Shown piece after piece: positions 41,301 through 49,448 of a stretch of 64,000 bases of DNA. The stretch is from Nonomuraea sp. SYSU D8015 (lineage in GTDB: Bacteria; Actinomycetota; Actinomycetes; Streptosporangiales; Streptosporangiaceae). The notes under the pieces were generated by a model that saw nothing but the letters and a program-made list of their open reading frames with translations, was not told where the DNA came from and did no database searches. Where the stretch lies: assembly GCF_008065375.1 (NCBI RefSeq), contig NZ_VJYI01000005.1:558001-622000 (forward strand), in the 5' to 3' direction. Position numbers and translations under genes: made by a program. Position 1 is the first letter of the stretch, and each line of letters starts with the position of its first letter.

Positions 41301-42755
41301 GTGGGAGATCCAGGGATAGTGATCGTCGGTTCCGGCTTCGCCGGGATCTGCATGGCCATCAAACTGAAGGAAGCCGGGTACCACGACTTCGTCGTCCTGG
41401 AGAAGGCCGCCGAGCCGGGCGGCACCTGGCGGGACAACACCTATCCCGGCTGTGCGTGCGACGTGCCGTCGCACATGTACTCCTACTCGTTCGAGCTCAA
41501 CCCCGGCTGGTCCCGGATGTTCGCCCCGCAACAGGAGATCCAGGACTACCTGCGCTTCTGCGCCGCCAAGTACGGGGTCACCCCGCACATCCGGTACGGC
41601 AAGAACGTCACCGCCCTCGAGTACGACGACGAGCGCCGCGCCTGGTCGGTCACCATGGACGACGGCGAGACGATGCGGGCCAACGCCGTGGTCTCCGCCG
41701 GCGGCGCACTCCACATCCCGAAATTTCCGGAAATACCGGGGCGGGAGTCCTTCGCCGGCCCCGCCTTCCACTCCGCCGAATGGGATCACTCGGTCGATCT
41801 GACCGGCAAGCGGGTCGCCGTCGTCGGCACCGGCGCCTCCGCCGCCCAGTTCGTCCCCCAGATCGCCCCGGCCGCCGCCCACGTGACGGTCTTCCAGCGC
41901 ACGCCCCCGTGGCTCCTGCCGAAGCCCGACTTCGCCTTCTCCCCGCGCGTGCGCCGGTTCCTGCGCCTGCCCGGCGCGGCCCGGGCACTCCGCTACGCCA
42001 TCTACTGCGCTCTGGAGACCAGGGCGCTCGGCTTCGCCGTGCACCCGAGCCTGATGAAGCCCCACGAGCGGCTGGCGCTCAAGCATTTGGAATCGCAGGT
42101 CCCCGACCCTGACCTGCGCCGCGCGCTCACCCCTGACTATCTGATCGGCTGCAAGCGCGTCATCATCTCCAGCGACTACTACCCGGCTCTGACGAGAGAC
42201 GACGTCACCCTCGTCACCGACGCGATCGCCGAGATCCGCGAGCAGTCGATCGTGGACGCCGCTGGCGCCGAGCACGAGACCGACGCGATCGTCTACGGCA
42301 CCGGCTTCAAGGTCGTGGACGCGCTCGCCGAGAAGCGGATCGTCGGCCGGGGCGGGCTGAAGATCCAGGACGCCTGGCAGGACGGCGTCGAGGCCTACTA
42401 CGGGATCGCGACCTCGGGCTTCCCGAACCTGTTCTTCCTGCTCGGCCCCAACACCGGCTTGGGGCACAACTCGGTCGTGTTCATGATCGAGTCACAGGTG
42501 CACTACGTCCTCGAGTGCCTGCGGCTGCTCTCCCGTACCCGGGCGCGGGCCCTCGACGTCCGCCCGGAGGCCCAACGGGCGTTCAACCGGCGGCTGCGTG
42601 CCCGGCTCGACCCGCTGGTGTGGAACGCGGGCGGCTGCCGGTCCTGGTATCTGGACGAGCACGGCGTGAACCGGACGATCTGGCCGGGCTTCAGCTTCGA
42701 GTACTGGGCACGCACCCGCCGGGTGAACCCCGGCGCATACGAGCTCATCTCCTGA
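41301..42755 (+). CDS. Flavin-containing monooxygenase, Baeyer-Villiger type
   Basis: A 484-residue NADPH/FAD oxygenase. VIVGSGFAGICMAIKLK binds FAD, FAGPAFHSAEWDH is the F-x-G-x3-H-x3-W Baeyer-Villiger fingerprint, and VAVVGTGASAAQFVP binds NADPH. Such enzymes insert oxygen into ketones or thioethers, like EtaA/EthA. It has GGAGG 5 nt before GTG 41301 and a perfect palindrome upstream. A TetR regulator converges on its 3' end, a typical arrangement; its natural substrate is unknown. Confidence 0.92.
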   Translation: MGDPGIVIVGSGFAGICMAIKLKEAGYHDFVVLEKAAEPGGTWRDNTYPGCACDVPSHMYSYSFELNPGWSRMFAPQQEIQDYLRFCAAKYGVTPHIRYGKNVTALEYDDERRAWSVTMDDGETMRANAVVSAGGALHIPKFPEIPGRESFAGPAFHSAEWDHSVDLTGKRVAVVGTGASAAQFVPQIAPAAAHVTVFQRTPPWLLPKPDFAFSPRVRRFLRLPGAARALRYAIYCALETRALGFAVHPSLMKPHERLALKHLESQVPDPDLRRALTPDYLIGCKRVIISSDYYPALTRDDVTLVTDAIAEIREQSIVDAAGAEHETDAIVYGTGFKVVDALAEKRIVGRGGLKIQDAWQDGVEAYYGIATSGFPNLFFLLGPNTGLGHNSVVFMIESQVHYVLECLRLLSRTRARALDVRPEAQRAFNRRLRARLDPLVWNAGGCRSWYLDEHGVNRTIWPGFSFEYWARTRRVNPGAYELIS

Positions 42756-42805
42756 TGCCGTCGAGCGGCCAAATGCCGTCGAGCGGCTAGATGCCGTCGA
42801 GCAGC
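42755..42805. repeat. Triplicated 18-bp unit at the convergent gene ends
   Basis: The unit ATGCCGTCGAGCGGC plus three variable bases occurs three times in a row at 42755, 42773 and 42791, the last with GCAGC. The third copy encodes the C-terminal LLDGI of the TetR protein; the stop lies between copies two and three, so copies one and two are duplicated, now non-coding, ends of that gene. It reads as a recent slippage event. Confidence 0.8.
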
Positions 42806-43335
42806 GCCGCCACCGCCTCGTCGGCGAAGTCCTCCGTCACGCGCAGCCCCCTGAACACCGCCCTCATCCACACCGCCCCGGCCAGCAGGTCGACGATCAG
42901 CATCGGGTCGACCGACTCCTTGAGCTCGCCGCGCCGCACCGCGCGCTCGAAGATCTCCCGCTCCCGCGCGAACCGGTCGGCGAAGAACCGCCGCGCGTCG
43001 AGCTCGGGGTGGCGTACGGCGGCACCGAGCGCCGCCACGGCGATGTCGGCCGCCGGCGGCTCGGTGAGCAGCCGCGCGACGCCCTCCACGAGCGCCACCA
43101 GGTCGCCGCGCAGGCTACCGGTGTCGGGCGGGTCGAACCCCAGCACGTCGGCCTCCACCAGCGCCGCCCCCAGCAGCGCGGCCTTCGACGGCCACCACCG
43201 GTAGATCGTGGTCTTGTTGACGCCGGAGCGCTCGGCGACCCCCTCGACGGTCAGCCCGTCGTAGCCCTTCTCCGCGACCAGCCGCAACGTCGCATCGAAG
43301 ATCTCCTGCTGCTTCCTCGGCGCCATACGGGCCAT
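42787..43335 (-). CDS. TetR/AcrR-family transcriptional regulator
   Basis: A 182-residue TetR regulator. EIFDATLRLVAEKGYDGLTVEGVAERSGVNKTTIYRWWPS is the N-terminal HTH; the C-terminal helical ligand domain has AAVRHPELDARRFF. It lies 10 bp after a LysE exporter gene and is convergent with the Baeyer-Villiger monooxygenase, whose promoter holds a TetR-like palindrome. It may repress either the LysE operon or the monooxygenase. Its 3' end shows a tandem duplication. Confidence 0.93.
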   Translation of the reverse strand: MARMAPRKQQEIFDATLRLVAEKGYDGLTVEGVAERSGVNKTTIYRWWPSKAALLGAALVEADVLGFDPPDTGSLRGDLVALVEGVARLLTEPPAADIAVAALGAAVRHPELDARRFFADRFAREREIFERAVRRGELKESVDPMLIVDLLAGAVWMRAVFRGLRVTEDFADEAVAALLDGI

Positions 43336-43345
43336 TTTCTCCCGG

Positions 43346-43960
43346 TCATCTCCGCCCGGCGAACGCCGTGGCGACCCCGAGGCCGAGGTAGACGACGCCG
43401 CTGACGTACCGCAGTGCCCGCGCGCGCCTGTTGAGGCGGTGGCCGAGGGCGCCGGCGGCGTACGCGTACACGATGTCCGCCAGCAGCCCCAGGAGCAGCA
43501 GCGTCGCCCCGAACACCACCACCTGCAGCGCCGGCGAGCCCGCGCCCGGGTCCACGAACTGCGGCAGGAGCGCCAGGAAGAACAGCGCCACCTTGGGGTT
43601 CAGCACGTTGACCAGCACGCCTTCCAGGAACACCTTGTGCAGCGGCTGCGGGGGCGGCGTCGCGCCCGCCACGTCCTTGCTCGTGAACGCGCGGACGCCG
43701 AGGTAGACGAGATACGCCACACCCGCCCACTTGATGATCGTGAACAGCGTGGCCGACTGCGAGATCACGTACGACAGGCCCGCCGCGGCGGCGGCGATGT
43801 GCACGAGCGTGCCCGTCTCCACGCCGAAAGCGCTGGCCAGGCCCGCAGCCCTGCCCTGGGCGAGCCCTCTGGCGGTGATGTAGAGGTGGTTCGGGCCCGG
43901 GATGAGCACGAGCGCGAGCGAGGCGGTGACGAAGAAGGCGAAATTCGTGGGGGAGATCAT
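43346..43960 (-). CDS. LysE/RhtB-family exporter
   Basis: A 204-residue membrane protein of the LysE superfamily: ALVLIPGPNHLYITARGLAQGRAAG and NVLNPKVALFFLALLPQFVDP are the two signatures, with six hydrophobic segments. It exports an amino acid or derivative. The TetR gene follows 10 bp later and is probably co-transcribed and autoregulatory. A 12-bp palindrome overlaps its likely promoter. This is the second LysE exporter in the window, distinct in sequence from the first. Confidence 0.9.
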   Translation of the reverse strand: MISPTNFAFFVTASLALVLIPGPNHLYITARGLAQGRAAGLASAFGVETGTLVHIAAAAAGLSYVISQSATLFTIIKWAGVAYLVYLGVRAFTSKDVAGATPPPQPLHKVFLEGVLVNVLNPKVALFFLALLPQFVDPGAGSPALQVVVFGATLLLLGLLADIVYAYAAGALGHRLNRRARALRYVSGVVYLGLGVATAFAGRR

Positions 43961-43989
43961 GAAACAGCAGCTTAAAGATGCTTTGGTAC

Positions 43990-44001
43990 GCCTATATAGG
44001 C
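43990..44001. promoter_or_regulatory. 12-bp palindrome upstream of LysE/TetR
   Basis: GCCTATATAGGC is a perfect palindrome in the 93-bp space between the LysE-TetR operon and the LuxR-family gene. It is AT-rich at its centre and could combine a -10 region with a TetR binding site. Confidence 0.45.
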
Positions 44002-44053
44002 CAATCTCGGCTCAGTTTCGTGGACCAATCAACTGTCGGCGCGGCGTGGCATA

Positions 44054-46810
44054 GTGGCTGACGTGAATGGTCAACTCGTCGGGCGCTCGGTGGAGCTGGC
44101 CAGACTCGAAGGAGTTCTCCGGTCCGCCACCGAGGGCACGGCCGGCGTCGCGCTCGTCGGCGGTGACGCCGGCATCGGCAAGACCCGGCTGGTGTCCGAG
44201 CTGGTCGAGCGGGCCAGGGAGCGCGGCTTCCACGTGCTGGTCGGCCAGTGCGCCGAGCTGGGTGACGCGCTGCCCTACCTGCCGCTGGCCGACGCGCTGC
44301 GCGGCGCGGAGCCCGCGGTGCGCGAGGCCGTCGGCGCCCATCCCTTCCTGGGCCAGCTGCTGCCCGGCACGGAGAGCGCGCCCTCGCCGGGGCTCACCCA
44401 GCAGCGGCTGTTCGGCTCCCTGCTCGGGCTGCTGGCCGACCTGCAGCCGGTGCTGTTCGTGATCGAAGACCTCCACTGGGCCGACCGCTCCACCCGCGAC
44501 CTGCTGGTCTTCCTCAGCCGCATGGTGCAGACCGAGCAGGTCTGCGTCGTCGGCACCTACCGCACCGACGACCTCCACCGCCGCCATCCCCTGCGGTCGG
44601 TGCTGGCCGAGCTGAAGCGCCTGCCCACGGTGACCCACGTCGGGCTGGGGCCGCTGGGCTCGGGCGAGCTGTCCGACTACGTCACCACGCTCGGCGAGGT
44701 CGACGCACGCGAGCTGGACGAGATCGTCTCGCGGGCCGACGGCAACCCGTTCTACGCCGAGGAGCTGTTCGCGGCCATGGCGGAGGGCGACAGCCTGCCC
44801 GACGGGCTGGCCAGCCTGCTGATGTCCAGGGTCGAGATCCTCTCCGAGGCCGGTCAGCGGGTGCTGCGGGCCGCAGCGGTGGCCGGGCGGCGGGTGGAGG
44901 ACGAGCTGCTGCGTGAGGTGTCGGGGCTGCCACTGGCCGAGTTCGAGGAGGCGGTCAGGGAGATCGTCTCGCGCGGGCTGCTCAGGGTCGACGGCTTCGG
45001 CTACGCCTTCCGCCACGCGCTGCTGCAGGAGGCCGTCTACACCGACCTGCTGCCCGGCGAGCGCACCCGGCTGCACGCCGCCTTCGCCCGGCTGCTGACC
45101 TCGCCCGCCGAGCTGGCGCACCATTACCTCGCGGGCCACGACCTGGCGGGCGCGCTCGCCGCCTCCGTGGAGGCGGGCCGGGCGGCCGAGCGGCTGGGCG
45201 CCCCCGCCGAGGCGCACAGCCACTACGACCAGGCGCTGAGCCTGTGGGACCGGGTGGACGGCGCGGCGGAGCTGGCCGGGGAGAGCCGGCTCGCGCTGGC
45301 GTTCCGCAGCGCCGTCATGGCGGCCGACAGCGGCGACAACCATCGCGCGATCGTCCAGCTGCGGGCGTTGCCGCAGACGTCCGAGGTCTGCGAGCGCCTG
45401 GCCTACTACCTCTCCGAGATCGACGACGGGCCGGGCGCCATCGCGGCGGCCGAACGCGCGGTCGAGACCGCGGAAGACCAGGCCGCCCTCGCGCGCGCCC
45501 TGGCCACCCAGGCCCGCACGCTGCTGTGGAGCCCGCGCCACCGGGAGGCGGAGGCCCTGGCCGCCAGGGCGCTCGAGACGGCCCGCACGGCGGGAGCGAG
45601 AGACGCCGAGGCCGGCGCGCTGCTCACACTGGCCGTCTACGTCGAACACCGGGGCGACGTGGCAAGGGCCCACGAGCTGGTCCACACCGCCTCCGCGGAG
45701 AGCACCGGCGACCTGGCGATGGACCTGCGCGCCCACTTCCACCACGCCCGCATCCACTTCGAGCAGGGCAGGCTGGCCGAGGCCGCCGAGGTGGCCGACG
45801 CCGGCATCAGGGTGGCCTTCGACACCGGGCTCAAATGGAGCACCTACGGCACCGACCTGCGTTTCCTGCGATTCCTCATCCACTACGCGGCGGGCGAGTG
45901 GGACGAGGCGGAGGCCGTGGCCGCTGGTTTCCCGGTGCGGGTCGGCACGATCCCCGAGGCGACCCTGTCGTCGTTCGCGCTCTTCGTCGAGGTGGGGCGC
46001 GACCTGCCCGCGGTGGAGAGCAGGCTCAGCTGGCTGCGGCCGTTCTGGTCCGACGAGCTGGTCACCTTCATGTCCCGGGGCATGGCGGCCGAACACGCCC
46101 TGTGGCACGGCGACCCGGCCGCCGCCCTCGAACACGTGCGCGCGGCCATCGCGCCGTTGGTCCCGGGCGACAACGGCCTGCTGCGGCTGGCCGCCGTCGG
46201 GCTGTGGGCCCTGGCCGAGCTCGGCACCACCGAGGGGGCCGACGACCTGCTGGCCCGCGCCCGCTTCACCGTCGAGCACGGCCCCATCGGCGAGCGCGGC
46301 TACCTGGGGCCCGAGGGGCAGGCGTGGGCGCTGCGAGCCGAGGCGGAGTGGCACCGCGTCCACGGCCGTTACGACGTGGAGCTGTGGCGGCGGGTGGTGT
46401 CCGCCTTCGACTTCGGCTTCGTCTACGAGGTGGCGCGGGCCCGCTGGCGGCTGGCCGAGGCGCTGCTGGCGGCCGGCGAGCGGGAGGCGGCGCAGGCCGA
46501 GTGGGAGCTGGCCAGGGAGACCGCGGGCAAGCTGCGGGCGACGCCGCTGGAGAACGCGCTGCTGGAGTTCGGGCGGCGGGCCCGGTTCGGGATCGCCGGC
46601 GGACAGGGCGGCGATGGCGGGCTGACGGCTCGGGAGGTCGAGGTGCTACGGCTGGTCGCCGAGGGGCTGACCAACCGGGAGGTCGCCGAGCGGCTGTTCA
46701 TCGCCCAGAAGACGGTGAGCGTTCACGTGTCCAACATCCTGGCCAAGCTGGAGGTCTCCACCCGCACCCAGGCGGCCGCGGCAGCACGCCGGCGGGGGCT
46801 GCTGACGTAG
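44054..46810 (+). CDS. Large ATP-binding LuxR-family regulator (LAL type)
   Basis: A 918-residue LAL regulator. The N-terminal P-loop GGDAGIGKTRLVSEL and Walker B VLFVIEDLHWAD define an AAA/STAND ATPase; the middle is a helical TPR-like region (SHYDQALSLWDRVDG and AHELVHTASAESTG) and the C-terminus is LTAREVEVLRLVAEGLTNREV, a LuxR HTH with HVSNILAKL recognition. Such proteins often activate secondary-metabolite or catabolic genes. GTG 44054 or GTG 44063 may start it. No direct target is seen nearby. Confidence 0.94.
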   Translation: MADVNGQLVGRSVELARLEGVLRSATEGTAGVALVGGDAGIGKTRLVSELVERARERGFHVLVGQCAELGDALPYLPLADALRGAEPAVREAVGAHPFLGQLLPGTESAPSPGLTQQRLFGSLLGLLADLQPVLFVIEDLHWADRSTRDLLVFLSRMVQTEQVCVVGTYRTDDLHRRHPLRSVLAELKRLPTVTHVGLGPLGSGELSDYVTTLGEVDARELDEIVSRADGNPFYAEELFAAMAEGDSLPDGLASLLMSRVEILSEAGQRVLRAAAVAGRRVEDELLREVSGLPLAEFEEAVREIVSRGLLRVDGFGYAFRHALLQEAVYTDLLPGERTRLHAAFARLLTSPAELAHHYLAGHDLAGALAASVEAGRAAERLGAPAEAHSHYDQALSLWDRVDGAAELAGESRLALAFRSAVMAADSGDNHRAIVQLRALPQTSEVCERLAYYLSEIDDGPGAIAAAERAVETAEDQAALARALATQARTLLWSPRHREAEALAARALETARTAGARDAEAGALLTLAVYVEHRGDVARAHELVHTASAESTGDLAMDLRAHFHHARIHFEQGRLAEAAEVADAGIRVAFDTGLKWSTYGTDLRFLRFLIHYAAGEWDEAEAVAAGFPVRVGTIPEATLSSFALFVEVGRDLPAVESRLSWLRPFWSDELVTFMSRGMAAEHALWHGDPAAALEHVRAAIAPLVPGDNGLLRLAAVGLWALAELGTTEGADDLLARARFTVEHGPIGERGYLGPEGQAWALRAEAEWHRVHGRYDVELWRRVVSAFDFGFVYEVARARWRLAEALLAAGEREAAQAEWELARETAGKLRATPLENALLEFGRRARFGIAGGQGGDGGLTAREVEVLRLVAEGLTNREVAERLFIAQKTVSVHVSNILAKLEVSTRTQAAAAARRRGLLT

Positions 46811-46875
46811 ACGAACGCCCGGTCGGGTGGGGCGCTCGCCGGGTGGGGCTCGTCAGGTGGGCCGGGTGATGGCGC

Positions 46876-46971
46876 GGTGGTGTCGGGCGCGGCCGGGTGG
46901 ATCGGGCGGGTGTGGTGGTGTCGGGCGCGGTCGGGCGGGCCGGGCGGGTGTGGTGGTGTCGGGCGCGGCCG
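46876..46971. repeat. 38-bp tandem repeat, about 2.5 copies
   Basis: The core GGTGGTGTCGGGCGCGG begins at 46876, 46914 and 46952, an exact 38-bp period. The first two full units differ at four positions. It fills the 163-bp gap between two convergent stops, so it is a minisatellite-like non-coding repeat. Confidence 0.85.
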
Positions 46972-46973
46972 GA

Positions 46974-48233
46974 TCAGCGGGATGCCTCCAGCAACAGGTC
47001 GGGGTCGCCGAAGTTGCCGGACTTCAGCAGCAGGCTCAGGCCGGACGGCGTGAAGATCCAAGGAACGCCGCGGGCCGCCTCTGGGCCGATCACGCCGCCG
47101 GAGACCCCGAGCGCGCTCACGACAGCTCCGGAGGTCTCCCCGCCGGCCGTGATCAGCCGGGTGACCCCGCGTTCGACCAGCCCTCGGGCGATGAGGCCGA
47201 GGGCGGACTCCAGGATCGCGGCCGACCGCTCGCCCCCCAGAGCCTCCTGGACGCGGCGGAGCGCGGCGGGCTCGAGCGAGGAATAGACCAGCGGAGCGCC
47301 GGAGCCCTCGAAGGCCGGCCCACCCCCGGGACGGGCGACCGCGCCGAGGGCGTCGTACCAGGCCAGCGCCCCCGCGGCGAGCGACCCGGGATCCGGGTCG
47401 GCCAAGGGGTCCAGCCGGTGAGCCGGCCTGCCAGCGTCGATCATGGCGGCGACCTGCTCCAGCGTACGGGCGGAGCAACTGCCCGCCAGCACCGCGGCAG
47501 GGCCTGCCGGCACGGCGCCGGTCACGTCGCCGCCCTCGGTCCGGGCGCGAGCGGCGGCGAGTCCTCCGGCGAGGCCGGCCGCGCCGGCGACCAGCGGCGC
47601 GTCGGCCAGCGCCCGTCCGGCGGCGGCGAGGTCGGCGTCCTCGACCGCGTCCACCAGCGCGTAGCGGACACCCTCGGCCCGCAGCTCGGCCAGCCGGCGC
47701 GCGAGCTCGCCCCGCCGCACCTGCGCCAACGTCACGACTCCCGCCCGGTAGGCGCTCTGCCCCTCCAGCACCCGCGGCAGATAGGAGTCCGTCATCGGCG
47801 TCAGCGGGTGGTGGCGCATGTGGGACTCGGCGAGCAGCACGTCCCCGACGAAGAGGTAGCCGTTGTACTGCGTGCGCCCGTGCTCGGGAGAGCTCGGCGT
47901 CATGGGCACCACGGGCACGTCCAGGGCGTCGGCCAGCGCGTCCAGCACCGGGCCGATGTTGCCCTCGACGGTGGAGTCGAACGTGGAGCAGTACTTGAAG
48001 TAGACCTGCTCCGCCCCGCGCGCCCGCAGCCACTCCAGGGCCGACAGCGACTGCGCCACCGCGGTGTCCCTGGCGATCGTGCGCGTCTTCAGCGCGATCA
48101 CGACGGCGCCGGGCTCGGCGGCCGCCTCCTCCCGGGGCATCCCGAAGAACAGCACGGTACGGATCCCGCGCCGGCGCAGCGCGACAGCGACGTCGGTGGC
48201 CCCGGTGAAGTCGTCCGCGATGGCGCCGATCAT
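46974..48233 (-). CDS. Four-carbon acid sugar kinase (DUF1537/OtnK-like)
   Basis: A 419-residue two-domain kinase. The N-terminus IGAIADDFTGATDVAVAL is the family signature; YFKYCSTFDSTVEGNIG and the Lys/Arg-bearing TRTIARDT follow. The C-terminal nucleotide-binding domain has LITAGGETSGAVVSALG. Members phosphorylate tetronate-type acids such as D-erythronate or 3-oxo-tetronate. ATG 48233 is the first good start. No OtnC/OtnI partner gene is beside it, so the pathway may be elsewhere. Confidence 0.9.
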   Translation of the reverse strand: MIGAIADDFTGATDVAVALRRRGIRTVLFFGMPREEAAAEPGAVVIALKTRTIARDTAVAQSLSALEWLRARGAEQVYFKYCSTFDSTVEGNIGPVLDALADALDVPVVPMTPSSPEHGRTQYNGYLFVGDVLLAESHMRHHPLTPMTDSYLPRVLEGQSAYRAGVVTLAQVRRGELARRLAELRAEGVRYALVDAVEDADLAAAGRALADAPLVAGAAGLAGGLAAARARTEGGDVTGAVPAGPAAVLAGSCSARTLEQVAAMIDAGRPAHRLDPLADPDPGSLAAGALAWYDALGAVARPGGGPAFEGSGAPLVYSSLEPAALRRVQEALGGERSAAILESALGLIARGLVERGVTRLITAGGETSGAVVSALGVSGGVIGPEAARGVPWIFTPSGLSLLLKSGNFGDPDLLLEASR

Positions 48234-48306
48234 CGAGGCCCCGAATGGGTTCGGTGGAACTCGGACATGAACCGACGGTATCGACCGCAAATCTCTTGAT
48301 CGCCAC

Positions 48307-48328
48307 AGGCCATGGTTTTCCACGGCCT
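48307..48328. promoter_or_regulatory. Imperfect dyad upstream of the sugar-acid kinase
   Basis: AGGCCATGG and CCACGGCCT form nine-base arms with one mismatch around TTTT. It lies 74 bp upstream of the kinase start and within the 204-bp space shared with the secreted-protein gene, so it could be an operator for either side. Confidence 0.4.
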
Positions 48329-48437
48329 TTGCCCTGCGGCTCATAGCGTCCACTGATCGAGAACCTCTCAACGGAGGGCCGGCGGCCTCGTACACCCTCC
48401 GCCGCCATCTCGTCCTGCCCTCGAAAGGAGCAGCTCC

Positions 48438-48980
48438 ATGTCCACTCTGGCCAAGACCCTGCCCGCCTTCGCCGCGCTCGGCGTCTCCGCCCTGTTCCTC
48501 GCGGCCCCGCAGGCCGCGTACGCCGCCGGCGAGGTCTCCTGCAACGCCTCCGGGCAGACGCACTTCCTGCCGGGCGTGCAGATGTTCCCGCAGTCGGAGA
48601 CCGTGACGTACCGGGGCGCCAAGGTCGCCTGCGTCGACCACGGCAACCTCGGCATCACCTCGGCCCGCATCAGCGCGACCTTCGACGACGTGGACCTGAG
48701 CTGCGTGGCGAGCGACTTCGGCACCGGCACCGGCACCGCCACCATCGAGTGGTACCTGAACGGCGCCAAGGTGACCAGCAAGGCCGACATCAGGATCGAC
48801 GAGACCGTGCTCAACAGGGCGAGGGTGTCCGGCGTCGTGACTCAGGGCCCGTTCGCGGGCCGGCCGTTCCGCGGCGAGTTCGACACGAACCTGCTCATGG
48901 GCGGCGGGAAGTGCACGGCGGGGGCGCTGTTCGGCGGGGTGAAGAGCGCGGACTTCAAGGGCCACTTCAGCGTCGGCTGA
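48438..48980 (+). CDS. Secreted protein of unknown function
   Basis: A 180-residue protein with signal peptide MSTLAKTLPAFAALGVSALF...YAAG. The mature part has four Cys (SCNASG, VACVD, LSCVAS, KCTAG), enough for two disulfides, and reads as a beta-rich single domain (TATIEWYLNGAKVTSKADIRI). AAAGGAG precedes ATG 48438. A perfect 18-bp-stem terminator follows the stop, so it is monocistronic. I recognise no family. Confidence 0.75.
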   Translation: MSTLAKTLPAFAALGVSALFLAAPQAAYAAGEVSCNASGQTHFLPGVQMFPQSETVTYRGAKVACVDHGNLGITSARISATFDDVDLSCVASDFGTGTGTATIEWYLNGAKVTSKADIRIDETVLNRARVSGVVTQGPFAGRPFRGEFDTNLLMGGGKCTAGALFGGVKSADFKGHFSVG

Positions 48981-48989
48981 CCAGGGACG

Positions 48990-49031
48990 ACGCCGTGGCG
49001 GGCCGGCATCTGGGCCGGCCCGCCACGGCGT
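48990..49031 (+). terminator. Very stable hairpin terminator
   Basis: An 18-bp perfect stem (48990-49007 with 49014-49031) with a six-base loop starts 10 bp after the stop of the secreted-protein gene and is followed by TT. The arms begin ACGCCGTGG and end CCACGGCGT. Confidence 0.85.
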
Positions 49032-49102
49032 TTACCCGGACAAGTGTGTACAAGCGCACAGACGTGTCCGGCGGCCGGCCGGATAATCGCAGCAATGGAC
49101 GC

Positions 49103-49347
49103 GGATTCCGCTACCTGTACAAGCTGTTCGAGCCCGAGGGCTGCGGCGTCGCGGACTGGATCAGGCGGCGCAGGCTGGAGAGCTGCCGCCACCACCTGCT
49201 CGACCACGCGCCGGCGGACCGGCCGGTACGCGCCACGGGAGCACGCTGGGGCTCCCCGGCGCGACGCGGTTCAACAGGTCGTTCCGCGCCGCGTCCGGGC
49301 TGCCGCCCGCCGAGTTCCGCCGGAAGGCCGGCTGGTTCGTCCCATGA
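49103..49347 (+). pseudogene. Remnant of an AraC-family regulator (C-terminal HTH only)
   Basis: The frame from 49103 encodes FRYLYKLFEPEGCGVADWIR and RRRLESCRHHLLDHAPADRP, the second half of an AraC HTH domain. After GARWG the frame breaks; the expected continuation LPGATRFNRSFRAASGLPPA then EFRRKAGWFVP and the stop are found one base shifted. No N-terminal effector domain or start codon is upstream. It is a truncated, frameshifted relic. Both halves match the family order recalled for AraC proteins that end in SEFR. Confidence 0.75.
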
Positions 49348-49448
49348 TCGGCGTTCTTCGTCGCATGTTCGGCCCCGTGCCACCCGCGTTGGCCCCCACG
49401 TCCGCCACGTTGAGAGGTGTGAGAGAGACGATGGGGCGGAGGTCGGGG

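Noticed and set aside
43980..44053. TTGG/CCAA flanks as a larger operator around GCCTATATAGGC
   Set aside because: The flanks are not symmetric about the palindrome centre, so only the 12-bp core is kept.
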